Notes: generated from the letters alone by a model not told the origin. Shown: positions 25,166 through 34,286, counted from the first letter of the stretch. The stretch: 64,000 bases of DNA from Bog-473 sp963840245 (GCA_963840245.1 CAWIYI010000024.1:178420-242419); one strand, 5' to 3'. Numbers and translations are program-made.

Positions 25166-26440
25166 ATGGAAATGACCGGTCGGGAAACGCTGTCCGATCT
25201 GCCCGATGCCTATGCGCATGTTCGGGCCACCACCGAGCGGTTGGCCTCTGTCCTGAGCGCAGAGGACCAGACCGTCCAGACGATGCCGGACGTGAGCCCG
25301 ACGAAGTGGCACAGGGCCCACGTCACGTGGTTCTTCGAGACGTTCATCCTCGGGGAGTACGCCGGCGGATACCGCGCCTTCGACGACGCCTACGCCTACA
25401 TCTTCAACTCGTACTACGAGGCCATGGGCGCCCGGCATCCCCGGCCTGAGCGGGGCTTCGTCTCCCGCCCCGGGATCGAGGAGATTGCGCGCTATCGCTC
25501 CTTCGTCGACAGCGCGATGGACACGCTGCTGCGCGATCCCGATGAGCCCGGGCTGAGGGAGCTGATCACCTTGGGGCTGCACCATGAGCAGCAGCACCAG
25601 GAATTGCTCCTGATGGACATCAAGCACGTGCTCTCCAGGAATCCCCTTCACCCCGCCTACCTCGCCGGCGCCCGGAATCCCTCGGGGATCGCTCCCCCCA
25701 AGGCGGGATGGATCGAGCACGACGGTGGTCCAGTCGAGACCGGGCACCACGGGCGGGGCTTCGGCTTCGACAACGAGTTTCCCGTGCACACCGTGCACCT
25801 GACCCCCTTCGGGCTCGCCGACCGACCGGTCACCTGTGGGGATTGGCTGTCCTTCATCGAAGACGACGGCTACTGCCGGCCCGAATTCTGGCTCTCCGAC
25901 GGGTGGGCCGTCGTCAACGCGCAGCATTGGGACTCGCCCCTGTACTGGTCCCGTGACCCGGACGAGCCGGAGCGCTGGCTCCAGTTCACGCTCTCGGGCC
26001 TCCAACCCGTCGACCCGAACGAGCCGATCTGCCACATCAGTTACTACGAGGCGGATGCGTTCGCCCACTGGACCGGTTTGCGGCTGCCGACCGAAGCGGA
26101 ATGGGAGACGGTCGCGCTGTCACACGGCGAAGGCAACAACTTTCTGCGCGACGACGTGCTCACGAGCGGGGCACCACACCCGCTGCCCGCGATCTCGTCC
26201 AATGCCATCTTCGGAGATACCTGGGAGTGGACTTCGAGCGCCTACGCGCCGTACCCCGGATTCCGGGCTGCCCCCGGTGCCGTAGGCGAGTACAACGGAA
26301 AGTTCATGGTGAGTCAGTACGTGTTGCGCGGCGGGTGTTGCGCCACCCCGGCCGGGCATGTCCGGCCCACGTATCGCAACTTCTTCCCACCGGGCGCGCG
26401 CTGGCAGTTCGGTGGTCTCCGTCTGGCTCGGGATCCCTGA
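25166..26440 (+). CDS. egtB: EgtB, ergothioneine sulfoxide synthase
   Basis: 424-residue non-haem iron enzyme that joins a thiol to trimethylhistidine with O2. The N-terminal DinB-like domain has the iron ligands: WHRAHVTWFFE (His 49/52) and HHEQQHQELLLMD (His 140 and 144). The C-terminal FGE-type domain has GFDNEFPVHTVHL, PVTCGDWLSFI, RLPTEAEWE, DTWEWTSSAY and RPTYRNFFP, characteristic of EgtB. ATG 25166 has AAGGGA upstream. Followed by egtD after three bases. No egtC or egtA is adjacent, so the thiol donor (gamma-Glu-Cys or Cys) is open. Confidence 0.95.
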   Translation: MEMTGRETLSDLPDAYAHVRATTERLASVLSAEDQTVQTMPDVSPTKWHRAHVTWFFETFILGEYAGGYRAFDDAYAYIFNSYYEAMGARHPRPERGFVSRPGIEEIARYRSFVDSAMDTLLRDPDEPGLRELITLGLHHEQQHQELLLMDIKHVLSRNPLHPAYLAGARNPSGIAPPKAGWIEHDGGPVETGHHGRGFGFDNEFPVHTVHLTPFGLADRPVTCGDWLSFIEDDGYCRPEFWLSDGWAVVNAQHWDSPLYWSRDPDEPERWLQFTLSGLQPVDPNEPICHISYYEADAFAHWTGLRLPTEAEWETVALSHGEGNNFLRDDVLTSGAPHPLPAISSNAIFGDTWEWTSSAYAPYPGFRAAPGAVGEYNGKFMVSQYVLRGGCCATPAGHVRPTYRNFFPPGARWQFGGLRLARDP

Positions 26441-26443
26441 TCC

Positions 26444-27415
26444 ATGGCCTACACCATCGACGTCCATCTCTCGCCCGAGGAGGTGCGCAGCCAAATGCTG
26501 GCCGACGCGCTGAAAGGCCTCCAGGGCGAGCCGAAGTCCATACCTCCGGTGTGGTTCTACGACGAGCGAGGCAGCCGCCTGTTCGAGGAGATCACCCAGC
26601 TCCCGGAGTACTACCCCACCAGGGCCGAGCGGGCCCTCCTGGAGGCCCACGCCACCTCCATCGCCGAGCTGTCGAAGGCCGACACACTCGTCGAGCTCGG
26701 CGCCGGCGCCTGCGAAAAGACGCGGGTCCTCTTGACCGCTCTCCAAGAGACCGGCACCCTCTCGCGGTACGTGCCCTTCGACGTCAGCGACGAGTTCCTC
26801 CGCGCCGCCGCCACCACGCTCTCGGAAGAGTTCCCCTCGCTCGACATCCACTTGGTCATCGGCGACTTCCATCACCATCTAGCCGAGATCCCGGCCGAGG
26901 GAAGGCGGATGGTCGCCTTCCTGGGTGGGACCATCGGAAATCTGAACACCACGGAGCGAGCCCGCTTTCTCTTCGATTTGAACTGCACGATGACGAGCGA
27001 CGATTCGCTGCTCATCGGAACGGATCTCGTCAAGGACCGGAACAGGCTCGTCACGGCCTACGACGACACCGCGGGCGTGACAGCGGAATTCAACCGAAAC
27101 GTGCTCCACGTGCTCAATGAGCAGCTCGGGGGGGACTTCGATCCGGACCTCTTCCGGCACGTCGCGCTGTGGAATGAGGATGAACAATGGATCGAAATGC
27201 GACTCCGCGCCGACGAGGCGAACGAGGTCGCACTGACCGGTGCCGGCATCACCGTTCGGTTCGACCAGGGCGAGGAGATGCTGACCGAGATCAGTGCCAA
27301 GTTCACACCCGAACGAGTGGAGCACGAGCTCTCGGAGGCGGGCTTCGTCATCGATGGGATGTGGGGAGCCGAAGACGGCGAATTCCTCTTGACCCTCGCC
27401 CACCCGTTCTGCTGA
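26444..27415 (+). CDS. egtD: EgtD, L-histidine N-alpha-trimethyltransferase
   Basis: 323 residues. Makes hercynine from histidine using three SAM. Motifs: VWFYDERGSRLFEEITQLPE and YYPTRAERALLEAHA (family opening), VELGAGACEKTRVLL (SAM loop), YVPFDVSDEFL, VAFLGGTIGNL, LIGTDLVKDRN, and EEMLTEISAKFTPERVE near the C-terminus. ATG start. Co-transcribed with egtB; together they cover hercynine synthesis and its sulfoxidation, leaving only the C-S lyase step, which has no candidate here. Confidence 0.96.
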   Translation: MAYTIDVHLSPEEVRSQMLADALKGLQGEPKSIPPVWFYDERGSRLFEEITQLPEYYPTRAERALLEAHATSIAELSKADTLVELGAGACEKTRVLLTALQETGTLSRYVPFDVSDEFLRAAATTLSEEFPSLDIHLVIGDFHHHLAEIPAEGRRMVAFLGGTIGNLNTTERARFLFDLNCTMTSDDSLLIGTDLVKDRNRLVTAYDDTAGVTAEFNRNVLHVLNEQLGGDFDPDLFRHVALWNEDEQWIEMRLRADEANEVALTGAGITVRFDQGEEMLTEISAKFTPERVEHELSEAGFVIDGMWGAEDGEFLLTLAHPFC

Positions 27416-27430
27416 GCGCCCGACTGAGAC

Positions 27431-30187
27431 TCAGCCCACTCGCTCCGGGACCCCGACGGCCGCCACCTCCGGGACCGGAGGCGCGTCAGGCTCTGGGCTC
27501 GAAGGCCGCCGCCGGTGCCGGAACCAGCGCACGAGCCAGACGGCAAACAGCACCAAGAGCAGCACGATTGCGCCCAGGCTGAGGATGCTCGCCAACAACA
27601 GGTGCCGTGGCCGGTAGTGGAATGTCACGACGTCGTTTCCGGCCGGGAGGGAGACCTGCTGGATGAGATCAAAGTCGTTCACTGGGATGGTACGGGCCTT
27701 CCCGCCGTTGACCGAGACGGTGGCGCTCCAACCGGAATCCCACGCCACCGAACGAACCACCGCTGCCGGCACCGGAGCCCGCAGCTGGATCTGCTCGGAC
27801 TTCGTCGTGCTCGAGATGACGTGCACGGGCAGACGCCGACCGTTCGCGGTGGTGGCGACGATGGGCTCAGCCGGCTTGCGCAACGTGAACACTGCATAGC
27901 CCTGGGAGAAGCCGGCAAGCTGCCACGGTCCGGGAACCACTGCCGACGAGAGCGAACCCGCAAGCTCGTAGGGCTGTCCGGCCACGTTGATGACCGCCCG
28001 CTGGGACGGCAGGGAGCCGGCCAGGACCTGGACGGACAGACCGACGGCGGGACCAGCCTGCTGCTGGCCGGACACCGAGGTCGCACCGCTGGGAATCGGC
28101 ACCGGCGCTCCCCAGCGAGTGGTCCCGTCGGCGGACAGTGACCCGAAGCGGACCAGCGTTCCCGGGGGTGCGGGGTGCTCGAGAACGAGGGTGGCGGTGT
28201 CCGGCTCGAGAGCCTCTCCGAAAAACCAGGAGGCCGTGTGGCCCGCGCCCACGGCAGGCCGCGGTTCTGGAATGAAGGGGTACGCCGTCTCGTTGAAATC
28301 GGCTCCATAGCCCCGCGACAGAACGGGGTCGGCACCGAAGCCTTCGGGGATCTGCGTGAAATCGTCGAAGGACTGCGGCAGCGACTGCAATGGCACAAGG
28401 AAGTACTCGGGCACCGTCACCAGCTCGCGGAGATCGAGGCGGCCCAGTGTTCCCGAGGACAGCTGGCCGATGTCGAGGTCGTCCTGTTCGTGCGTGTGGG
28501 TCGTCGCCTCGTAGTTGCCGTTGACGATCGAGGCGTAGCCAGATACCGAGGGGAGTCCTGGAATGATGTTGAGATCCGGTATGCCCTGGGGACTTCCCGG
28601 ATAGCTCGAGTAGGTCTGGGGGTCGTAGTTGACCATCCGTCCGCCCGGCGGCAACTTCGCCACCATCAGCTTCTCGATCGGTGTGGTCCCCGCCAGCAAG
28701 TCGTTGGTCGGCGTCTCGGTCAACTGGCTGGTGAATCCCATCAACCCGATATCGAGCGCGACGAAGACAGCGGCAAGCCCGGACCAGGGCACCCGGCCGA
28801 GCCGGGGCCGGATCCACACGAGTACGGCACCTCCGGCGCAGAACGCCAGGGCGATGGCGGTGGCCACTCGAACGGTGTCGGCGAAGCGCGGGCGCAACGA
28901 CACACCCGCGAACATCCATACGAGCGTCCGGGGCGAAACCAAGGCCCAGAGGGCCAACGCCGCCACCACCCCGAAGGGGAGCAGCGCCGCGATCCGTTCG
29001 TACCGGGTCAGGCGATCCCGCAGCCGGGGCGCCTCGGTGCGGTCGACCCAACCGGCGAAGAGGACGCAGACCGCCGTGGCCACGGTGATCATGTTGCGGC
29101 TCTGCAGCCGTTGGTGCCCGTAGAGCGGCAGGGCGTTGAAGAGATGCTCCAGGGGGGTGTTGGAGCCCAACGCGAGGAGGAGGCCGAAGAGGCCCACGGC
29201 GTACCACGTGAGGCGGTCGCGCGGCGGAATGCGGCTGGGCCAGCGCGGATGCAGCAGGGTGACCAACGCGATGATCGGCAAGATACCGAGGTAGATGCCG
29301 ACCTCGGGCAGGTTGTACTGGCTGAAGAAGTGCGCCTCGCCGAGATGCCCATACCCCCCGTCGAGGTACGGCACCAGACCCAGGATGGTGAAGGGTCTGG
29401 GGTAACTCCCCGCCGCGGCGACCACCCCCGCGCCGCGCTGCGAATTGCGAATGGCGTCGAGTCCGGGAAGCCACTGGATTGCCGCCAAGGCAAGGGCGAG
29501 CGCCGCTCCCGTTCCACACCTCGTCAGGACACGCCGCCACCGCTCGCGGTTGAGACCGGCAGACATTGCGGCAAACGCGACGACGAGCAGTGCCTCGTCG
29601 AGCATCGCCTCGGGCGCACCGGCCAAGATCACCGACGCATAGGCGATCCCGAGAAGGATGGTCCAGCGCCAACGCCCGTCACGGACGATGTGCAGGACAG
29701 CCAGGAGCATCCAGGGGATCGCGACGAATCCCTCCGTCATGTCCACGTGGTTGACCTGGCTCAACACAGGTCCGGCGAAGGCGTAGGTGGCGGCCGCAAG
29801 GAGGCAGGCCACCGTCGAGAGCTTCAGGGCCCGGAGGAAGACGTACATGCCGACGGCGATCGCCGAGAACGCGATGATCTCGGTGGCCAACCACGCGGCG
29901 CGGTCGGGCAGCACGACAAAGAGTCCCGTCAGTGGATAGAAGGCCCCGGCGTTGAAATCGGCCATGAGGGGCGCACCGCTGAAGATGTATTGGTTCCAGA
30001 ACGGCAGTTGCCCGTGGCGCAGCATCGAACCGACCAGGATGTGCAGCGGGAAATTCTGCTGCAGGTTGTCACCGGTGATGAGCAGCCGGCCACCGATCAG
30101 GTCCGGGAGCACGAAGGCGGCGGTCGGGATGGCGATCAGCACGACGTACGGCCACAGGGGTCCGATGTGTGCTCGTAGTCGGTTCAC
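27431..30187 (-). CDS. YfhO-like large membrane protein
   Basis: 918 residues. About 12 membrane spans in the first 480 residues, beginning MNRLRAHIGPLWPYVVLIAI, with a large outer-facing domain (about 485-860) and a last span near the C-terminus followed by a Pro/Glu tail. The N-terminal loop LLITGDNLQQNFPLHIL and PFWNQYIFSGAPLMADF are typical of YfhO/GT-C-like proteins, where acidic residues in the first loop bind sugar-phosphate lipid. Probably a polyprenol-dependent glycosyltransferase for envelope glycans. Downstream of the sulfoquinovose synthase on the same strand, 106 bp apart. Confidence 0.82.
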   Translation of the reverse strand: MNRLRAHIGPLWPYVVLIAIPTAAFVLPDLIGGRLLITGDNLQQNFPLHILVGSMLRHGQLPFWNQYIFSGAPLMADFNAGAFYPLTGLFVVLPDRAAWLATEIIAFSAIAVGMYVFLRALKLSTVACLLAAATYAFAGPVLSQVNHVDMTEGFVAIPWMLLAVLHIVRDGRWRWTILLGIAYASVILAGAPEAMLDEALLVVAFAAMSAGLNRERWRRVLTRCGTGAALALALAAIQWLPGLDAIRNSQRGAGVVAAAGSYPRPFTILGLVPYLDGGYGHLGEAHFFSQYNLPEVGIYLGILPIIALVTLLHPRWPSRIPPRDRLTWYAVGLFGLLLALGSNTPLEHLFNALPLYGHQRLQSRNMITVATAVCVLFAGWVDRTEAPRLRDRLTRYERIAALLPFGVVAALALWALVSPRTLVWMFAGVSLRPRFADTVRVATAIALAFCAGGAVLVWIRPRLGRVPWSGLAAVFVALDIGLMGFTSQLTETPTNDLLAGTTPIEKLMVAKLPPGGRMVNYDPQTYSSYPGSPQGIPDLNIIPGLPSVSGYASIVNGNYEATTHTHEQDDLDIGQLSSGTLGRLDLRELVTVPEYFLVPLQSLPQSFDDFTQIPEGFGADPVLSRGYGADFNETAYPFIPEPRPAVGAGHTASWFFGEALEPDTATLVLEHPAPPGTLVRFGSLSADGTTRWGAPVPIPSGATSVSGQQQAGPAVGLSVQVLAGSLPSQRAVINVAGQPYELAGSLSSAVVPGPWQLAGFSQGYAVFTLRKPAEPIVATTANGRRLPVHVISSTTKSEQIQLRAPVPAAVVRSVAWDSGWSATVSVNGGKARTIPVNDFDLIQQVSLPAGNDVVTFHYRPRHLLLASILSLGAIVLLLVLFAVWLVRWFRHRRRPSSPEPDAPPVPEVAAVGVPERVG

Positions 30188-30261
30188 TGTGAGGGGATGC
30201 CTTCCGGGGTACCTTGAGTCTGCGCCCTTCCGGTAAGCGAGGGGCCGGGCGGGCGCGATCG

Positions 30262-30282
30262 GCGCAAGCTAGCCCCTTGCGC
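30262..30282 (-). terminator. Hairpin between SQD1-like and YfhO-like genes
   Basis: GCGCAAG (30262-30268) and CTTGCGC (30276-30282) form a 7-bp perfect stem with a 7-nt loop, 11 bases after the sulfoquinovose synthase stop. There is no U-run, so it could be a weak terminator or processing hairpin. Confidence 0.4.
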
Positions 30283-30293
30283 TGAGAAAGTCC

Positions 30294-31505
30294 TCAGAGC
30301 TCGGAGCTGACGTTCTGAGGGGGATCCCCTGCATGTGGCGTCGTTTTCCTACTGATGTTGCTCGATGTGGAGCGCCATGACACATTCGGCTCCAGGGCGG
30401 ACCGCTCGAGCCGATCGATATGCGTACGGGCGATCGACAATAGATCGGCCAGCAGCTCGTCGCCCAGCAGGAACGGCAGGAGGCCGAGGTCGAGCAACTT
30501 CGTGTGCGCAGCCCGGTAGTAGTGCTCCTCCAGCTCCACCCTCGGGTCGTCCACGTGCACGATCTCGGCGCCACCGGCGGCATCCGAGACCTTGCGGGCC
30601 AACTCCTCGACTGAGTAGGACTCGGTGAACTGGTTGAACACCCGGAACTCACCCGCGTCCGCCGGATTCCTGATCGCCAGCTCGATACAGGCCAACGTGT
30701 CCCGGATGTCGAGGAAGCCTCTCGTCTGGCCGCCCTTGCCATAGATCGTCAGCGGCTCGCCGGCCGCCGCCTGGATAACGAAGCGGTTCAGGACCGTACC
30801 GAACACGGCGTCGTAGTCGAAACGCGTCGCCAGGTCCGGGTGCAGGGTGCTCTCGGGGGTCGACTGGCCGTACACCACGCCCTGGTTGAGATCGGTCGAT
30901 CGGAGACCCCAGGCCCGGCAACAGAACGCGATGTTGTGGCTGTCGTGGACCTTTGACAGGTGGTAGAAGCTGCCTGGCTGCTTGGGGAAGGGCAGGATGT
31001 CGGTACGACCCCGGTGGGTGATCTCGATATAGCCCTCTTCGATATCGATGTTGGGGGTGCCGTACTCGCCCATGGTGCCCAACTTCACCAGGTGGATCGA
31101 CGGGTCGACATCCGCGATGGCATAGAGGAGGTTCAATGTGCCGACGACGTTGTTCACCTGGGTGTACACCGCGTGCTTCCGGTCGACCATGGAGTAGGGC
31201 GCACTCCGCTGCTCCGCAAAATGGACGATGGCGTGGGGGCGGAAACGGCCGAGCATGTCGTGGACGAACTCGTGCTCGGTCAGGTCACCGATGAAGACGT
31301 CGAGCGAGCTCCCCGACACCTCCTGCCAGCGCTCGACGCGCTGGTGCAGCGATGCGATCGGAACGAGGGAACCCACCCCCATTTCCAGGTCGTAAGCCCG
31401 GCGGGCGAAGTTGTCGGCGACCCCGACCTCGTGGCCCGCCCCGGACAGGTGGAGCGCCGTCGGCCAACCCAGATACCCGTCACCTCCGAGGACCAGAACT
31501 CGCAC
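30294..31505 (-). CDS. sqdB: UDP-sulfoquinovose synthase (SQD1/SqdB/Agl3 family)
   Basis: 403-residue extended SDR that converts UDP-glucose and sulfite to UDP-sulfoquinovose. Seen: VLVLGGDGYLGWPTALHL (NAD loop), FAEQRSAPYSMVD, the signature GTMGEYGTPNIDIEEGYI, catalytic FYHLSKVHD (Tyr-x3-Lys), LNQGVVYG and TRGFLDIRDTLACIELA. Start GTG 31505 is set by GGAAGG six bases upstream; the ORF reaches 31541. The C-terminal 20 residues are unusual. No sulfolipid glycosyltransferase of the SqdX/SqdD type is nearby; flanking polyprenol-type glycosyltransferases suggest a glycan rather than lipid sink. Confidence 0.93.
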   Translation of the reverse strand: MRVLVLGGDGYLGWPTALHLSGAGHEVGVADNFARRAYDLEMGVGSLVPIASLHQRVERWQEVSGSSLDVFIGDLTEHEFVHDMLGRFRPHAIVHFAEQRSAPYSMVDRKHAVYTQVNNVVGTLNLLYAIADVDPSIHLVKLGTMGEYGTPNIDIEEGYIEITHRGRTDILPFPKQPGSFYHLSKVHDSHNIAFCCRAWGLRSTDLNQGVVYGQSTPESTLHPDLATRFDYDAVFGTVLNRFVIQAAAGEPLTIYGKGGQTRGFLDIRDTLACIELAIRNPADAGEFRVFNQFTESYSVEELARKVSDAAGGAEIVHVDDPRVELEEHYYRAAHTKLLDLGLLPFLLGDELLADLLSIARTHIDRLERSALEPNVSWRSTSSNISRKTTPHAGDPPQNVSSEL

Positions 31506-31663
31506 CTGACACCTTCCATTTCCGTAACAGACAGATTTCACATGCGTGACAGGCGAAGTTTTCTCCTGTAGTCTGGGAAAGTCCTGAGAATCCTGTTAAG
31601 GAAGGTTTCGGGTCCCCAGAATCGGCGACGGCTGTGTCAGAATCACTGCAGTTTGATGACGAT

Positions 31664-31699
31664 TTCAGCTCCCCGCGGTGAAACGTCGCGGGAGCTGAA
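31664..31699 (+). promoter_or_regulatory. Long inverted repeat in the MptB-like leader
   Basis: TTCAGCTCCCCGCG (31664-31677) pairs with CGCGGGAGCTGAA (31687-31699), 13 pairs with one bulged C and a 9-nt loop. It lies directly before the SD AAGGA (31702-31706) and ATG 31713. The absence of a U-run argues against a plain terminator; an operator or a translation-controlling hairpin fits. Confidence 0.6.
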
Positions 31700-31712
31700 C
31701 TAAGGAATCCCC

Positions 31713-33317
31713 ATGGAGCTCGTGTCCCCGAGCACTGCCCCCACGTCCATGACTCCGATGCAGAAAACCGATGCCAGCGCGCCCGAGCAACCGGCGCTTC
31801 GGCTGAGTGTGACGCGCACCGCCATACTCGGGTTCGTCGGCAGCGCGGCAATCATGATCGGGGCCGTGCTCGGCGGCCAGTCCTTCGAGACCCACCTCCC
31901 GGGCGCGTGGTTCTTCGGTATGCCGGGAGGACCCTTCGGGTCGTTCGGCTCCAGCAGCTCGCTCCCCACGATCGCCTCCCTGGCGCTGGTGTTCGGCGGT
32001 CTGATCCTCCTGAGCCGTGTGTGGTTCGGGTTCCTGCGCCACCTGAACGGCCACCAGGGGTTCCCGGTGAAACGCGTCGTGCTCGTGGTGACGATCTGGG
32101 CGATACCGATGCTCCTTGCACCGCCACTCTTCAGCCGGGACGTCTACACCTACTCGGCGCAGGGTGAGATGGTGAGCCACCACATCAACCCCTACTCCTA
32201 CGGGCCCGAGGTACTGGGCGCGACGCCGTTCAACCAATTGGCGGACACCGTGTGGTCGGGTACCGAATCGCCGTATGGCCCGACCTTCCTGAGTGCGGAC
32301 GGCGTGCTCGACCAGGCCTCGGGTCACCACATCCTGACCGACCTCGTCCTTCTCCGGCTGCTCGAAGTCGCCGGCATCGCCCTGGTCGTGGCCGCGACCC
32401 CGACGCTGGCCCGTGCGCTCAAACACGACCCGGCTCATGCGGTCCTCATCGGTGCCGGGTCACCCCTCGTGCTGCTGTCGTTGATCGGGGGCTCGCACAA
32501 CGACGCGTTGATGGTCGGGCTCCTCATGGCCGGTCTCGCCGTCGCGAAACGTTTCGGCACCGTTCCCGGGGTGATCCTGTGTGCCCTCGCGGCCGGAGTG
32601 AAGTCCCCCGCGCTCCTCGGCGTCCTCTTCCTCGGTTGGGTGTGGGCCGGGAAAGAGGCGTCGATCCGGCGCCGCATCGGGCGCACCGCGGTGGCCGGAC
32701 TGATCGCGTTGGGCACCATGGAAGCGGTCGCTCTCCTTTCCGGCACCGGGTGGGGCTGGATCCGTACGACCACCACGGCGGACGCGTCCTTCACCGGCGT
32801 GACTCCCGTCAACGTCGTCGCACGGTCGGTGTCCATCGTCAGCCACGTCTTCCAAGTCCCGATCTCGACACTGGCCGTGCGACCCGTCTTCAGCGTGCTC
32901 GGACTGCTCATCGCGGTGTACGTCGGCTACCGGCTCCTGCTCCGCTCACCCGAGGACGGCGTCGTGCGCTGCCTCGGCCTGACCCTCTTGGTGTTGGCCT
33001 TGCTCGGGCCGATCGTTTGGGCCTGGTATGTGACCTGGGGTGTGATCGTCTTGGCACCCGCGGCCGTTGGCCGTCTCCGCGCCGCGCTCATCGTGATCAG
33101 CACGTTCTGGGCCTTCGTGGGCATGACGGCAGTCCATGGCATCTACATGGAGCTGATCCACACGTTCGTGCTGACCGATCTGCTGCTGGTGGCGATGCTG
33201 CTCGCCGTCGCCATCACGCCGCTGGGCCAATTCACCTCCGGGCGCCGCGTCCGGCTGCCCCGCCTGGCGCCCGGTGAACTGGCCCGAACGGGTGCCCGCG
33301 CCGGCGCCACGACCTGA
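31713..33317 (+). CDS. MptB-like polyprenol-phosphate-mannose-dependent mannosyltransferase (GT-C)
   Basis: 534 residues, about 13 membrane spans. The catalytic outer loop SRDVYTYSAQGEMVSHHINPYSYGP holds the D-x-Y-x-Y motif of the MptA/MptB family, followed by YGPTFLS, GGSHNDALMVGLLMAGL, AAGVKSPALLGVL, and AWYVTWGVIVLAP. These enzymes extend alpha-1,6-mannan cores of lipomannan/lipoglycans using polyprenyl-phosphomannose. ATG start with AAGGA seven bases upstream. Divergent from the sulfoquinovose synthase, sharing a 207-bp control region. Confidence 0.88.
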   Translation: MELVSPSTAPTSMTPMQKTDASAPEQPALRLSVTRTAILGFVGSAAIMIGAVLGGQSFETHLPGAWFFGMPGGPFGSFGSSSSLPTIASLALVFGGLILLSRVWFGFLRHLNGHQGFPVKRVVLVVTIWAIPMLLAPPLFSRDVYTYSAQGEMVSHHINPYSYGPEVLGATPFNQLADTVWSGTESPYGPTFLSADGVLDQASGHHILTDLVLLRLLEVAGIALVVAATPTLARALKHDPAHAVLIGAGSPLVLLSLIGGSHNDALMVGLLMAGLAVAKRFGTVPGVILCALAAGVKSPALLGVLFLGWVWAGKEASIRRRIGRTAVAGLIALGTMEAVALLSGTGWGWIRTTTTADASFTGVTPVNVVARSVSIVSHVFQVPISTLAVRPVFSVLGLLIAVYVGYRLLLRSPEDGVVRCLGLTLLVLALLGPIVWAWYVTWGVIVLAPAAVGRLRAALIVISTFWAFVGMTAVHGIYMELIHTFVLTDLLLVAMLLAVAITPLGQFTSGRRVRLPRLAPGELARTGARAGATT

Positions 33318-33340
33318 ACCCGACCGGCGCCGGAGCCCTC

Positions 33341-33373
33341 TCGGCGCAGCCGCTCCAGCCCGGCCTGCGCCGA
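33341..33373. terminator. Bidirectional terminator, MptB-like / PPOX
   Basis: TCGGCGCAG (33341-33349) and CTGCGCCGA (33365-33373) form a perfect 9-bp stem with a 15-nt loop between convergent genes, followed on the plus strand by CGTCTTT. Confidence 0.6.
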
Positions 33374-33379
33374 CGTCTT

Positions 33380-33814
33380 TCAGTCGGCCGTATTGAAGGC
33401 CGACACGATGCGCCCGGGTCGTAGGCGCACCACCAGCTCGCCCACCACTCCGTTGCGGGCCCCGTACTCCTCGGCCCGGTCCGCGCCCATGTAGCGCCCG
33501 CCGAGCCGCGTCGCCCACCGGCGCACCTCGTCGAGGTCGTCGCTGATCTCGGCCACACCCTCCACCACGACGAAGCTGTAGGTTCGATCGTCGTCCACGC
33601 ACATGGAGGCCCGGGGATCCCTCTGCAGGTTCCGACCCTTCACGGTCGAGACACCCGTGTTGAAGACCAGGGTGCCGTCGCTGTCGACGTCGAACCAGAC
33701 CGGCGCCACATGCGGCCGGCCGTCGGCGCGCACGGTGGCCAACTTGGCGGTCCGGGGCGGGAGTGCGGTCAGGAATGCCAGCTCCTGTTCGTCCGCCAAG
33801 GCGCGGTCCGCCAT
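33380..33814 (-). CDS. PPOX-class (F420/FMN-dependent) oxidoreductase
   Basis: 144-residue split-barrel flavin/F420-binding protein. AKLATVRADGRPHVAPVWFD, TLVFNTGVSTVKGRNLQRDP and RASMCVDDDRTYSFVVVEG are the classic Rv1155/Rv0121-type signatures; in Actinobacteria these usually bind F420 (known of the family). The substrate is not predictable. It is the last gene of a minus-strand group that includes the EthD and NTF2-like genes; 7 bp from the next. Confidence 0.88.
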   Translation of the reverse strand: MADRALADEQELAFLTALPPRTAKLATVRADGRPHVAPVWFDVDSDGTLVFNTGVSTVKGRNLQRDPRASMCVDDDRTYSFVVVEGVAEISDDLDEVRRWATRLGGRYMGADRAEEYGARNGVVGELVVRLRPGRIVSAFNTAD

Positions 33815-33821
33815 CAGCGGG

Positions 33822-34286
33822 TCACCCCGGGGTGCCCCCGTTGGCGGTGTACGTCTCCGACCAGGCCTGAATCATCGGCCCGAACGCGGCGGGGTTGTAT
33901 GCGTCCTCCTCGTACGAGAACTTCATGTCACCGGCATAGTGCAGCACCGTGATGTTGTGCGCCTGGTGGACCGACCCGTCACCGGGATCCTGCATCCGGT
34001 TCTCAATCCGGCACACCCACCAGCCGCGCTCCTCGTCGCAGACGCACCACGAGTGTGGGAACGAGTTCATGGCCCGGTTCGGCCACTCCGCCATGAGCGG
34101 TGCTATCCAGTTGTAGATCTCATCCGGCCCGCGGAAGGTCCCGAACACGTGCTCGAGATACACCGCGTCGTCGGTGAAGAGGTCGGCCCAGTCCCGCCAC
34201 TCACCGCTGGCCGCGCACCGGCCCGCTGTCTCCATGTAGTGCTGGTGCGCCCGCTCCAGCTCGTCCCGGCTCCAGTTCGGCGTCAT
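33822..34286 (-). CDS. SnoaL/NTF2-like domain protein
   Basis: 154 residues with the cone-shaped NTF2 fold: ELERAHQHYMETAGRC, WRDWADLFTDDAVYLEHVFG, FRGPDEIYNWIAPLMAEWP and a C-terminal strand set ending AWSETYTANG. Such proteins serve as isomerases, dehydratases or accessory proteins in steroid and polyketide metabolism. ATG 34286 overlaps the upstream stop (ATGA), which fixes the start and predicts translational coupling. The ORF extension to 34301 is not needed. Confidence 0.82.
   Translation of the reverse strand: MTPNWSRDELERAHQHYMETAGRCAASGEWRDWADLFTDDAVYLEHVFGTFRGPDEIYNWIAPLMAEWPNRAMNSFPHSWCVCDEERGWWVCRIENRMQDPGDGSVHQAHNITVLHYAGDMKFSYEEDAYNPAAFGPMIQAWSETYTANGGTPG

Noticed and set aside
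25166..26440. Formylglycine-generating enzyme to activate the two sulfatases
   Set aside because: The FGE-type fold here belongs to EgtB: DinB iron-ligand domain plus egtD neighbour. It is not a sulfatase activator.
28175..30178. 667-codon plus-strand frame opposite the YfhO-like gene
   Set aside because: Charged low-complexity sequence; the minus frame has membrane spans and family motifs.
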